Positions 18,170 to 26,614 of a stretch of DNA of 64,000 nt are shown piece by piece. Made by a program: the position numbers and the translations under genes. Numbering within the stretch: position 1 is the stretch's first letter; the number at the start of each line of letters is the position of its first letter. This DNA comes from Microbispora hainanensis (GTDB lineage Bacteria; Actinomycetota; Actinomycetes; Streptosporangiales; Streptosporangiaceae), in the NCBI RefSeq assembly GCF_036186745.1, contig NZ_CP108086.1, positions 8,370,001 through 8,434,000 of the forward strand. Reading direction: 5' to 3'. The notes beneath the pieces are model-generated. The model was not told the origin of the DNA, did no database searches, and was given only the letters and a program-made list of their open reading frames with translations.

Positions 18170-18243
18170 AGGGGCTGTCAGGTCCCTCCGCCCGCAGGTC
18201 CGTCAGGTCCCCCGCGTGTCAGGACCCGCAGGTCCCCCGCGCG
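18170..18243. repeat. Degenerate repeat in the hemH/transglycosylase convergent gap
   Basis: Imperfect copies of CAGGTCCCCCGCGYGTCAGG occur three to four times in the last 70 bp before the transglycosylase stop. The rest of the gap (18115-18169) shows nothing specific. Confidence 0.5.
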
Positions 18244-19455
18244 TCAGGAGGCGTACGCGCGGGCGTACGCGTCGGCGAGCGACAGCACCTTGTTCACGTA
18301 GTCCCAGGAGTGGTTGTAGAACCAGACGGCCTTCCTGAGCTTCTCGCCACCCGCGCCGGCCCCGTTGGCGCACAGGTATTTGGCGGCCGACGGCACGGCG
18401 TCGTAGGGGCTCCAGATGTCCGCCTCGCCGTCGCCGTCGCCGTCCACGCCGTACGCCTTCCAGGTGGCGGGCATGAACTGCATCGGCCCGAGCGCCCCCG
18501 CCGACGAGGGGCCGTTGTTGCGGCCGTGGCCGCTCTCGACCTGGCCGATGGCGGCGAGGACGGTCCACGACAGGCCGGGGCAGACGGTGGCGGACCGCTG
18601 GTAGAGGTCCAGGTAGCTCGTGGGCCGTCCCACCAGGGCATGTCCCGGGGTCGCCTGCGCCTGCGGCCGCGGCCGTACGGCAGCCGCGCCGACCCGCACG
18701 ACCTGCGCGCTCTTGCCGAGCAGACGCGCGACCGACTTGTCGCTCACCTTGGCCGCGTCGCCGTGCACCAGCACCACGACGCCGGAGGGGAAGCCGAGCC
18801 TGCGGCCCAGGTCCCGGCTGACCAGGCCGTCCACGCCGGGCAGCCCGAGCGAGGCCGAGGCCGCCACGCGCAGCCTGGGGCCGCCGTCGATCTGGTATTC
18901 CGCGCCCAGCACCATGCCGAGACGTTTGATCGCCGCCGGGTCCGCGACCAGCTCGCCCCGCGCCAGCGCGCTCCACACCTCCGGGTGGTCGGCCACGTTC
19001 TTCGGCGTCCACGACCGGAACGTGGCCGGGTCGACCGCGAGCAGCCGCAGGGCCGTGCCGGACACGCGCACCTGGCCGCCGTCGGCGACCGCCACCTTCT
19101 GCACGTGCCGCAGCTTGGCGATCTTCAACAGCGTGCTCTGCGGCACCTGCTTGGGGGAGATCGCGATCAGGTGCGGCAGCGTGACCTGCACGCCGGGCCC
19201 GCCGATGACGGGCGCGCTCGACGGCAGCGTGCGGTCGGGCACGAGGCTCTGCGCCGTCGCCCGCGCGGCGGGACGGGGATCGCCGCCCCGCGCGCGGTCT
19301 TTCTCCGCCGGGCCGCCACCGGCCGCGAGTGCGCCGTCGCCCGGCCAGGTGGCCAGAAAGGCGGTGCCCGCGGCCATAACAGTGAAGATCACGACCGCGA
19401 GGCCGGTCACGATCGGGCGCAGCCGTGTGGAGGCGGAATGAGTGGACGACCTCAC
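18244..19455 (-). CDS. Exported lytic murein transglycosylase (SLT/MltB-like)
   Basis: 403 aa. N-terminal membrane anchor or signal sequence (LRPIVTGLAVVIFTVMAAGT, about 12-31) followed by a variable domain (about 75-250) and a C-terminal transglycosylase domain (about 285-400) with catalytic Glu in AIGQVESGHGRNN and the conserved GALGPMQFMPATWKAYGVDG block, plus the AAKYLCANG helix. It should cleave peptidoglycan outside the membrane, producing 1,6-anhydro ends. The start is the GTG at 19455 with GGAGG seven bases upstream. Two DGDG-type acidic loops in the domain may bind Ca2+. Monocistronic. Confidence 0.88.
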   Translation of the reverse strand: MRSSTHSASTRLRPIVTGLAVVIFTVMAAGTAFLATWPGDGALAAGGGPAEKDRARGGDPRPAARATAQSLVPDRTLPSSAPVIGGPGVQVTLPHLIAISPKQVPQSTLLKIAKLRHVQKVAVADGGQVRVSGTALRLLAVDPATFRSWTPKNVADHPEVWSALARGELVADPAAIKRLGMVLGAEYQIDGGPRLRVAASASLGLPGVDGLVSRDLGRRLGFPSGVVVLVHGDAAKVSDKSVARLLGKSAQVVRVGAAAVRPRPQAQATPGHALVGRPTSYLDLYQRSATVCPGLSWTVLAAIGQVESGHGRNNGPSSAGALGPMQFMPATWKAYGVDGDGDGEADIWSPYDAVPSAAKYLCANGAGAGGEKLRKAVWFYNHSWDYVNKVLSLADAYARAYAS

Positions 19456-19643
19456 CTCAGACCCTCCACCCCCGGTGCGGAAAAATCACTTGCCTCATGA
19501 TAAGCGGGTACGCGATGGTCAAACCGGAGACAAACGCCGTCCGCGTGTCCCGGGACCACTCGGGGCCGCCGCCGCAGTCGTACGGCCGGCCCGGACGCAC
19601 ACGCACGACAGTGCCGAGCACAGTGCCGAAGGGGAAACACAAT

Positions 19644-20837
19644 ATGGTCGGGCCGTATCGGGGGCTGTTCGGCACGCCCGGAGTCAAGGGCTTCGTCATC
19701 GCGGGGTTCATCGGCCGGGCGCCCATGTCGATGCTCGGCATCGGCGTCATCCTGCTGATCACCGCGATCACCGGCTCGTACGCGAAGGCGGGGGCGGTGG
19801 CGGCGACCTTCTCGATCGCGGTCGCCGTGGCCGGGCCCCTCACCGGGCGGCTGGTTGACCGGTTCGGCCAGGCGCGGGTGCTGGTCCCGCTGGTGCTGAT
19901 GCACGCCTGCTCGCTCACCACCCTGATGCTGTGCGCCCACTCCGGGACGCCCGAGTGGACGCTGTACGCCGCCGGTGCGGTGTCCGGGGCCACCGGGATC
20001 TCGCTCGGCTCGCTGGTCCGGGCCCGCTGGTCGCACGTGCTCGCCGATCCCGCCAAGCTGCACACCGCGTTCTCGTTCGAGTCCGTGGCCGACGAGGTGA
20101 TCTTCGTCGGCGGCCCGGCCTTCGTGACCGCGCTCACGATCGCGATCAACCCCTACGCGGGCCTGATCGCCGCGATCGTGCTGACCGTGTCGGGCACGCT
20201 GGCCTTCGCCGCGATGCGCGGCACCGAGCCGCCCGCCGTACGGCACCGGGGGGCGGCCGGGTCCCCGATCGCGATCCCGGGCGTGGCGCTGCTGTCGGCG
20301 GTGTTCCTGGCGATGGGCGCGGTGTTCGGCTCCGTCGACATCATCACCGTGGCCTTCGCGGAGGAGCACGGCAGCAAGGGCGCGGCCGGTCTGCTGCTCG
20401 CCTCGATCGCGTGCGGCAGCGCGGTCTCCGGCCTGTGGTACGGCTCGCGGCACTGGAAGATCAGCCTGCGCGCCCGGTTCGTCCGGGGGCTCTCGCTGTT
20501 CGCCGCCGGGCTCACACCGGTGCTGCTCATGCGCGACGTGCGGGTCATGGCGCTGGCGCTGTTCGTCGCCGGCCTGTCCATCTCGCCCACCATCATCACC
20601 GGGTTCTCGCTGGTGGAGCGCATGGTCCCGGCGGCCCAGCTCAACGAGGGCATGGCGTGGGTCACCACCTCGATCAACCTCGGCGTGGCCGTGGGCTCCT
20701 GGGCGGGCGGACGGCTGACCGACGCGTTCGGGGCGTCCAACGCGTACGGCTTCTCCTACGCCTGCGCGCTGCTCGCGGCGGTCGTGGGCCTCGCCGGCTC
20801 CGCGCTTGTCCGGGTGCGTCACCAGCACACGAACTGA
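19644..20837 (+). CDS. MFS transporter (12-TM, DHA1-like)
   Basis: 397 aa from the ATG at 19644 (AAGGGG nine bases upstream); the open frame continues further upstream but with poor codon usage. About twelve hydrophobic helices are seen in two bundles. The A-motif-like loop GRLVDRFGQARVL lies between TM2 and TM3. The second half repeats the pattern, with GGRLTDAFGAS near the end. It is a major-facilitator exporter of unknown substrate; small hydrophobic drugs are the usual guess for this type. No regulator lies beside it. It ends 150 bp before the oxidase gene and could be co-transcribed with it. Confidence 0.85.
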   Translation: MVGPYRGLFGTPGVKGFVIAGFIGRAPMSMLGIGVILLITAITGSYAKAGAVAATFSIAVAVAGPLTGRLVDRFGQARVLVPLVLMHACSLTTLMLCAHSGTPEWTLYAAGAVSGATGISLGSLVRARWSHVLADPAKLHTAFSFESVADEVIFVGGPAFVTALTIAINPYAGLIAAIVLTVSGTLAFAAMRGTEPPAVRHRGAAGSPIAIPGVALLSAVFLAMGAVFGSVDIITVAFAEEHGSKGAAGLLLASIACGSAVSGLWYGSRHWKISLRARFVRGLSLFAAGLTPVLLMRDVRVMALALFVAGLSISPTIITGFSLVERMVPAAQLNEGMAWVTTSINLGVAVGSWAGGRLTDAFGASNAYGFSYACALLAAVVGLAGSALVRVRHQHTN

Positions 20838-20887
20838 GCGGCCCGTAGGCAGCGGGGCGTCTCATGAGTAGTGTTCATGTTCACCTC

Positions 20888-20975
20888 AGGGCTACGGTTT
20901 CGCCCCGGGGCATGGTTTCACCTTGGGGCACGGTTCACCCCCGGGGCACAGTTTCACCTTGGGCACTGTGCCGGG
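20888..20975. repeat. 18-19 bp degenerate tandem repeat before the aldonolactone oxidase gene
   Basis: About four copies of GGGCAYRGTTTCACCTTG-like units lie between the MFS gene and the oxidase ribosome site. Unit boundaries fall at about 20890, 20909, 20927 and 20945. Confidence 0.65.
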
Positions 20976-20987
20976 GCGAGGAGGAGC

Positions 20988-22280
20988 ATGGACGCCTTCG
21001 TCAACTGGGCGCGCAACCAGTCCGTGAGGCCCGCCGAGATCCGCACCCCCGCGTCGGCCGCCGAGGTCGCCGACGCCGTACGGGACGCAGCGAAGACGGG
21101 CCGGCGGGTGCGCATGACCGGCACGGGGCACTCGTTCACCGGGGTCGCGCTCACCGACGGCATCCTCCTGCGGCCCGGCGCGCTCACCGGCGTCCTCGAC
21201 GCGGGCGACGGGTGGGTGAAGGTCGCCGCGGGCACCCCGCTCCACGCGCTCAACGAGGAGCTCCACCGGCGCGGCCTGGCCCTGGCCAACATGGGCGACA
21301 TCACCGCCCAGACCGCCGCGGGGGCGATCCAGACCGGGACCCACGGCACCGGCAGGCACGTCGGCGGCCTCGCCGACCAGGTCGTCGAGCTGGAGATGGT
21401 GCTCGCCGACGGCTCCGTGACGACCGTGCGCGAGGGCGACCTGTTCGACGCGGCCCGGGTCGGCCTCGGCGCGCTGGGCGTGCTGACCGCCGTCACGTTC
21501 CGGGTGGAGCCCGCGTTCCTGCTGCGCAACCGCCGCGAGCCGATGGCGCTCAGCCGGATCCTCGACACGCTGGACGACCTGACGGAGGCCGACGACCACC
21601 TCGACTTCTTCTGGCTCCCCCACACCGACACCTGCCTGGTCAAGCGCAACAACCGCGACACCGGCCCGGCCCGGCCGCCCGCCGCCTTCAAGCGCTGGCT
21701 CGACAACGTCTTCCTGGAGAACACGCTGTTCGGCGCGGCCTGCGCCCTCGGGGCCCGCTTCCCCGGCGCGGTGCCCTCGATCAACGGGATCTCCGCGCGC
21801 GTGCTCGGCACGTCGGAGTGCGTCGACACCTCTTACAAGATCTTCACGTCGGTGCGCGAGGTCCGATTCCTGGAGATGGAGTACGCCATCCCGCGCAACC
21901 ACCTCGCCCAGGCCCTGCGGGAGACGCGGGACCTCGTGGAGAGGGCGGGCTGGCCGATCACCTTCCCGGTCGAGGTGCGGGTCACGCCGCCCTCGGACGC
22001 ATGGCTCTCCACCGCGTACGGCAGGCCCTCGGCGTATGTCGCCTGCCACGTCTACCGCCAGGCGCCCAACCCGGCGTACTTCGACGGCGTGGAAGAGATC
22101 ATGGTCAGGCTGGGAGGCCGGCCCCACTGGGGCAAACTGCACACCCGCGACGCGGACTACCTGCGCGGCGTCTATCCGCGGTTCGGCGATTTCCTCGCAC
22201 TCCGCCGCGAAATGGACCCGGACGGGCTGTTCTCCAACGATTACCTCGACCGGGTGCTCGGCGCGTCGCGGGAAGGCTGA
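20988..22280 (+). CDS. FAD-linked D-arabinono-1,4-lactone/aldonolactone oxidase family protein
   Basis: 430 aa. VAO-type FAD domain (about 1-170) with TGTGHSFTGVAL, whose His is the usual covalent FAD site, and MGDITAQTAAGAIQTGTHGT. The C-terminal ALO domain (about 180-430) ends with PHWGKLH and the conserved FGDFLALRREMDPDGLF block. It oxidises aldonolactones or alditols; the exact substrate (gulonolactone, arabinonolactone, xylitol) is not readable. Cytoplasmic. The ATG at 20988 follows GAGGAGGAGC, a strong ribosome site; upstream in-frame codons lie in repeats. Confidence 0.9.
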   Translation: MDAFVNWARNQSVRPAEIRTPASAAEVADAVRDAAKTGRRVRMTGTGHSFTGVALTDGILLRPGALTGVLDAGDGWVKVAAGTPLHALNEELHRRGLALANMGDITAQTAAGAIQTGTHGTGRHVGGLADQVVELEMVLADGSVTTVREGDLFDAARVGLGALGVLTAVTFRVEPAFLLRNRREPMALSRILDTLDDLTEADDHLDFFWLPHTDTCLVKRNNRDTGPARPPAAFKRWLDNVFLENTLFGAACALGARFPGAVPSINGISARVLGTSECVDTSYKIFTSVREVRFLEMEYAIPRNHLAQALRETRDLVERAGWPITFPVEVRVTPPSDAWLSTAYGRPSAYVACHVYRQAPNPAYFDGVEEIMVRLGGRPHWGKLHTRDADYLRGVYPRFGDFLALRREMDPDGLFSNDYLDRVLGASREG

Positions 22281-22780
22281 CCCCATCCCCGCGTAAAGTC
22301 CCTCTCCACGGTCCGGCGTCTTCCGCGTGTCGCGTTGCCCGCGCCGGCCCTCGGGCAGGCACATTGCGGAGCACGGGCACACCTGAGCCCGGCGCGCCAC
22401 TCGAACCCGAGGGAGCAAGCAGGAATGAGACCCTCCCGCAGGTCCGGCCGCACGGCGTACGGCACGGTCACGTCGCCGTGCGCCGCGCCCGTGCCGTACG
22501 GACGGGCGGTGGGCGCGCACCACCTGAGGAGACACGACCCTCGCTCTCGCCTTGTGGGCCGGATCGGCGGCACGGCCGCCGTCCACGGACTGCCGCTCCC
22601 ACACGACCGACAGGTTGCGGAAAGGTGAACGCGAAAAATGTGACCGGCGTCACAACACCTGCCTCGCCCCCTGGCGAGGCGATGTTCGGACATGCCGGGT
22701 ACGGTGCTGGAAGGCAACCGGCTCACGCGAGAGACTCAAGGGTCCGGGGGAAGACAGAGCACGACGACGAAGGGACTCGC
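22281..22780. other. 500-bp intergenic region upstream of sepH
   Basis: No convincing gene. The first 330 bp are GC-rich with scattered inverted repeats; the last 160 bp are less GC-rich and carry a CRP-type palindrome (22639-22654) and the likely sepH promoter. Short open frames here lack ribosome sites and coding bias. Confidence 0.5.
22639..22654. promoter_or_regulatory. CRP/FNR-type operator upstream of sepH
   Basis: TGTGACCGGCGTCACA is an exact TGTGA-N6-TCACA palindrome, the consensus of Crp-family regulators. It lies 127 bp upstream of the sepH ATG, within the less GC-rich promoter zone. Confidence 0.6.
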
Positions 22781-25015
22781 ATGCAGGAGCTCCGTCTCGT
22801 CGCGGTAAGTGAGGACGGAACGTACCTCGTCCTGGCGACGGCCGGGCGGGGCACGCGCTTCACGCTGCCCGTCGACGACCGGCTCCGCGCTGCGGTCCGC
22901 GGCAACTTCTCCCGTCTCGGCCAGTACGAGATCGAAGTGGAGAGCCCGTTGCGTCCCAAGGAGATCCAGGCGCGCATTCGTGCCGGCGAGACGGCGGAGG
23001 AGATCGCGGCCACCGCCGGTATTCCGGTGGAGAGAGTCCGCTGGTTCGAGGGGCCGGTGCTCCAGGAACGCGAATACATGGCCCAGCAGGCCCAGCGGGT
23101 CTCGGTCCGCATGCCTGGCGAGACGACCCCCGGGCCCACGCTCGGCGACCTGGTCGCCGAGCGGCTCACCCGGCGCGGCGTGCCCGCCGACGAGATCGAC
23201 TGGGACTCCGCGAAGCGCGACGACAACCTGTGGCGCGTGCGGCTCGGCTTCGTCTGGAACGGCCACACCCGCCACGCCGAGTGGCTCTTCGACCCGCGCC
23301 GCCGCCACATCACTCCCAACGACGACGAGGCCATGCGCCTGTCGGCCGCCGAATACGTCGAGCCCGAGCGGGACGACGCCACCGTGCGTCCCTTCATGCC
23401 CCGCCTGGCGTCCAAGCTCGCCCCGGTGCCGCCGCTGCCCGTGGAGCCCTCTCCCCGCCGCGACGAGCCGGGTCTCAGCGTGCCCGCCGTACGCTCCGAG
23501 CCCGCCGTGATTCCCGAGCCCGTGCCGCCGCCGCGGCTGAGCCCGCCGCTGCGCGCGGAAACCGGCCGCCCCGAGCGGCCCGAGCCGTACGCGGACGAGC
23601 CCGCGGCGTACCGGCCCGAGCTGACCCCGGTGCCCTTCCGGCTGCCGCAGTCGCTCATCGCGAGCCCCGATGTGGCACTCCCGCCGCCCGCCGCCGAGAC
23701 CAGGGTGGAGAGCCCGGCCCAGACCTCGTCCGCGGCCGAGGCCGCTCCTCCGCGTACGCCCGCCGGGGACGGCGCGGGCCGTACGGACGCTCAGGACATC
23801 GCGGGACGGCAGGCCGCGGCGCAGGCCGCTGCGGATGCGGCGCAGGGCGCCGTGACCGGCGGAGCCGGTGTCGCTCCTGCGCCGTCCCACCATGAGGCGC
23901 AGGAGGCCGCGCCCCCGGCGGCACCCGTGGAGCGGGCGGTTCCCGAGGACGCGACGACGACCACGAGCACCTCTGCCGAACCGACTGTGGGTTCGGGGAC
24001 GGCGGACGCCGGGGCCACGGACGACGTGGCCGCTGTGGCGTCCGCCCAGAACGCCGAGGCCCACGCCGCCGCTCGCGAGAGCGTGGAGGCCACCGTGAAG
24101 GCCGCTGTGAAGGCCCCTGCAGAGGCCCCTGCAGAGGCCCCTGCGGAAGCTCCCGTGGAAGCCGCCATGGAAGCCGCCGTGGAGGCCGCCGCACCTGCGG
24201 AGACCGCGCCAGCGGCCGAGGGACCGGCCGCCGCGCCTGCCTCGCAGCCGGTCGCCGACCCGGCCCCGGTCATGGCTGCCGACACGAACACGGCCGCGGA
24301 CACGGCCGGGGGCGACGCGGGGGACGAAGCGTCCGCGGCCGCCGCCGTTCCCGTCACCGTGCCCGCGCCTGCTCCACCGGCGGAGTCCGCGAAGGAACCC
24401 GCTGCGAGCCCCGCGGCCGACGCGACAGCGGCGAGCGTGCCCGCGCCGAGCACGCCCGCGGATAGCACGCCTGCGGATAGCACGCCTGCGGAGAGCGCTG
24501 CGGAAAGCACCGTGGCGTCCGCCTCTGCGCCCACTGCTGCGCCCACTGCTGCGCCCACACCGAAGCCCACTCCGGCGCCTGCCGCTCCTGCGGCGGACGC
24601 CACCACGCCCGCGGCCCCGGCGGCCCAGGTTCCAGCGGCCCAGGTTCCAGCGGCACAGGCCGTGCCGCCCGCGCAGCCTGCGGCTGAGGCCGCGCCCGCT
24701 GCTCAGGCGCCCGCAGCACAGGCACCCGCAGCACAGCCCGCGCCGCAGACACCCGCAGCACAGCCCGCTGCGCAGGCTCCCGCCGCCGCTCCGGCGCCCC
24801 GGGCGGGGGACGCGCGGAAGGCGCAGCGCACCGGCGACGCGTCCAAGGACGGGGCGAAGGAGACGCAGAAGGAAGCTCCGAAGGACACCAAGCCCGAGAC
24901 GCCCGCGCCACCCGTGCCGAAGCCGGCTCCCCCGCGGCCCCGCAAGTCCCGCGGACGCCGGGCGTCGGTGCCGACCTGGGACGAGATCATGTTCGGGGCG
25001 CGCAAGCAGGACTGA
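22781..25015 (+). CDS. sepH: Septation protein SepH with greatly extended low-complexity linker
   Basis: 744 aa. Residues 1-200 are the conserved SepH (DUF3071) domain: MQELRLVAVSEDGTYLVLA, the helix-turn-helix-like RPKEIQARIRAGETAEEIA and RVRLGFVWNGHTRHAEWLFD. The final 25 residues (GRRASVPTWDEIMFGARKQD) are the conserved C-terminal signature. SepH binds FtsZ and promotes its assembly during actinobacterial septation (shown in Streptomyces). Between lies a Pro/Ala linker of over 500 residues made of short repeats (AEAPAEAPAEAP, STPADSTPADSTPAES, AAQVPAAQVPAAQ), so the protein is about twice the length I recall for described homologues. The ATG has AAGGGA upstream. Its stop codon begins the 32-bp minisatellite. 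Confidence 0.9.
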   Translation: MQELRLVAVSEDGTYLVLATAGRGTRFTLPVDDRLRAAVRGNFSRLGQYEIEVESPLRPKEIQARIRAGETAEEIAATAGIPVERVRWFEGPVLQEREYMAQQAQRVSVRMPGETTPGPTLGDLVAERLTRRGVPADEIDWDSAKRDDNLWRVRLGFVWNGHTRHAEWLFDPRRRHITPNDDEAMRLSAAEYVEPERDDATVRPFMPRLASKLAPVPPLPVEPSPRRDEPGLSVPAVRSEPAVIPEPVPPPRLSPPLRAETGRPERPEPYADEPAAYRPELTPVPFRLPQSLIASPDVALPPPAAETRVESPAQTSSAAEAAPPRTPAGDGAGRTDAQDIAGRQAAAQAAADAAQGAVTGGAGVAPAPSHHEAQEAAPPAAPVERAVPEDATTTTSTSAEPTVGSGTADAGATDDVAAVASAQNAEAHAAARESVEATVKAAVKAPAEAPAEAPAEAPVEAAMEAAVEAAAPAETAPAAEGPAAAPASQPVADPAPVMAADTNTAADTAGGDAGDEASAAAAVPVTVPAPAPPAESAKEPAASPAADATAASVPAPSTPADSTPADSTPAESAAESTVASASAPTAAPTAAPTPKPTPAPAAPAADATTPAAPAAQVPAAQVPAAQAVPPAQPAAEAAPAAQAPAAQAPAAQPAPQTPAAQPAAQAPAAAPAPRAGDARKAQRTGDASKDGAKETQKEAPKDTKPETPAPPVPKPAPPRPRKSRGRRASVPTWDEIMFGARKQD

Positions 25016-25292
25016 CCGCACAGGACCCGGCGGCTTCCGCGTACTGACCACGCAGGACACGGCGGCTTCCATGTACTGACCGCGCAGGACTCGGCCGCTT
25101 CCGCGTACTGACCACGCAGGACACGGCCGCTTCCGCGCACTGACCGCGCAGGACACGGCCGCTTCCGCGCACTGACCGCACAGGGCACGGTGGCTTCCAT
25201 GTACTGAGCGCGCAGGACACGGCCGCTTCCGCGCACTGACCGCACAGGGCACGGTGGCTTCCGCGCACTGACCACGCAGGACACGGGGGCTT
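25013..25292. repeat. 32-bp minisatellite, eight full units plus a partial ninth
   Basis: Units start at 25013, 25045, 25077, 25109, 25141, 25173, 25205 and 25237, with a partial unit at 25269. Every unit begins with TGA and contains GCAGGRCWCGG and GCTTCC. The first TGA is the sepH stop codon. Because 32 is not a multiple of three, successive TGAs fall in all three forward frames. There are no spacers, so it is not a CRISPR array. Confidence 0.9.
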
Positions 25293-25745
25293 CCCACGTG
25301 GGGTTGATCCGCGACAGCCTGCTGCTGGTGCGCGGGCGGGTCGTGGCGCTTCTCCTTGACATCGAGAGCCGTCACACCGAACCGGCGTGGTCACGACTCC
25401 ACGTGTGAAGGCCGGTCGGCGGGTTCGCGAACTCGCCGAGCGGCCTTCCGCCGTCTGTCCGGGCCCCTGCTCACGATCCTGAGCGGGCGCATGTTCCGGT
25501 CCGGATGTTCTTCACGCGGCGTCCTCATCGCCCCCAGGACTCGTATCCGGGAAGACTCGGTTCGCGGCGGGACCGGACGCGCCCCTCGTGGCATCCCACG
25601 CGGCACGGACCGCGTGGAGGCGTCCGGAACAGTTCCGCACATTCGTGGATCTTGTCCTGTGTCCCGTCCATCGAGGATCTTCCGTATTGCGCCCCCTCTT
25701 CCGGAGTACGGCCGGGGCTCGGGGCCTTCCCCATGGAGGTTCACC
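25293..25745. other. Gene-free stretch
   Basis: No gene could be supported on either strand. Open frames lack ribosome sites and typical codon bias. The right end holds a possible ribosome site (GGAGG at about 25736-25740) that leads into the multicopper-oxidase remnant. Confidence 0.4.
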
Positions 25746-26222
25746 TTGCGTCGACGATCACGGTGGACACGCGTACGCGTGATCCCGGCGACCACCGTCG
25801 TGACCGCCCGCACGCTGGTCGCGCTTCCACGGACGGCGCACGCGGCGGTCACGGGGCCACCGCCGCAGGCGCCCGCGCACCTGTCGGCCGGCGGAGCGGC
25901 CTTTCACCGTCACCCGGACGGTCGCCAGGCAGGAGGGGCTGCGGCAGAACGGGACGGCTGAGCCGTTCGGCCTCATGTCCATGGCGCCGGCCGACGCGTC
26001 GATCGTCGTCCGAGGGGCGAAGCTCGATTCGCCGATCGACCCGTGGCGGCCGCGGAGCGCCAACAGGCCGCATGTCTGGTGCACCCACGCGCCGGGCCGT
26101 CGCCCGGGCGGCACCATCGAGCCCGGCAGCGTCGGCTACCGGCACTACCACGACCATGTCGTCGGCACCGGCCACGGCACTGGCGGCAGCAAGCCGTACG
26201 TGACCAAGCGCGGCCGGGGACA
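25746..26222 (+). pseudogene. Remnant of a multicopper oxidase gene
   Basis: A TTG after GGAGG at 25746 opens a signal-peptide-like frame (LRRRSRWTRVRVIPATTVV ... RTAHAAV) that stops at 25961. In another frame, about 26078-26215 encodes [10 protein letters not shown] and [18 protein letters not shown]. The latter matches, from memory, the [15 protein letters not shown] copper-site region of three-domain multicopper oxidases of actinobacteria. The copper-binding HxH is retained, but the preceding half of domain 1 is not recognisable and everything downstream is missing. The reading then runs into CRISPR DNA. I regard it as a frameshifted, truncated relic. Confidence 0.55.
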
Positions 26223-26251
26223 ACGACAGAGCAAGCCGCAGCTCAGCAAGT

Positions 26252-26463
26252 GTCGGCCCCGCGCCCGCGGGGATGAACACGGCCGCGGACATGGCTCAAC
26301 GGGTGGACGAGCGTCGGCCCCGCGCCCGCGGGGATGAACACCGGTCCGGGCGGGCGTCGCTCACTGCCACGACGTCGGCCCCGCGCCCGCGGGGCTGAAC
26401 AGCGCACGTCGGCGTTCTTCGCCATGGCGTGAGAGTCGGCCCCGCGCCCGCGGGGATGAACAT
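26252..26463 (+). CRISPR. Orphan CRISPR array, type I-E-like repeat, 4 repeats and 3 spacers
   Basis: Repeats of 29 bp at 26252-26280, 26313-26341, 26374-26402 and 26435-26463; each spacer is exactly 32 bp (26281-26312, 26342-26373, 26403-26434). The repeat begins GTCGGCCCCGCG and ends GGGGATGAACAC, with a CCCCGCG/CGCGGGG stem, the hallmark of type I-E repeats. Repeats 1 and 2 are identical; repeat 3 has two changes (GGGGCTGAACAG) and repeat 4 one (final C to T), so the leader is probably on the left, within the multicopper-oxidase relic. No cas gene occurs anywhere in the window. Confidence 0.93.
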
Positions 26464-26614
26464 GTCCGACGAGGACATCAAGGATCCTGCTCATGCTCCT
26501 GGGCCGCCTCCAGCTCTCCGGACTGCGCGCTTACTCGGGGGGCTGCCTCGCGTCATCGATCTTTGTTAGTGTTTCGCCCGGATCGACGCCGAAGCGTGGC
26601 TTGGGAGGATCGTC

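Noticed and set aside
19456-19643. ydaO/c-di-AMP-type riboswitch before the transglycosylase gene
   Set aside because: Such elements precede some actinobacterial wall hydrolases, but the conserved elements could not be found here.
22335-22628. Short plus-strand frame in the sepH upstream gap
   Set aside because: No ribosome site, Arg/Ala/His-rich shadow composition, and no resemblance to a known small protein.
25013-25292. Possible second CRISPR array (32-bp repeats after sepH)
   Set aside because: Units are in direct tandem without spacers; it is a minisatellite.
22736-25375. Long minus-strand open frame opposite sepH (879 codons)
   Set aside because: A shadow of the Pro/Ala-repeat linker; Arg/Gly/Ser-rich, no conserved motif.
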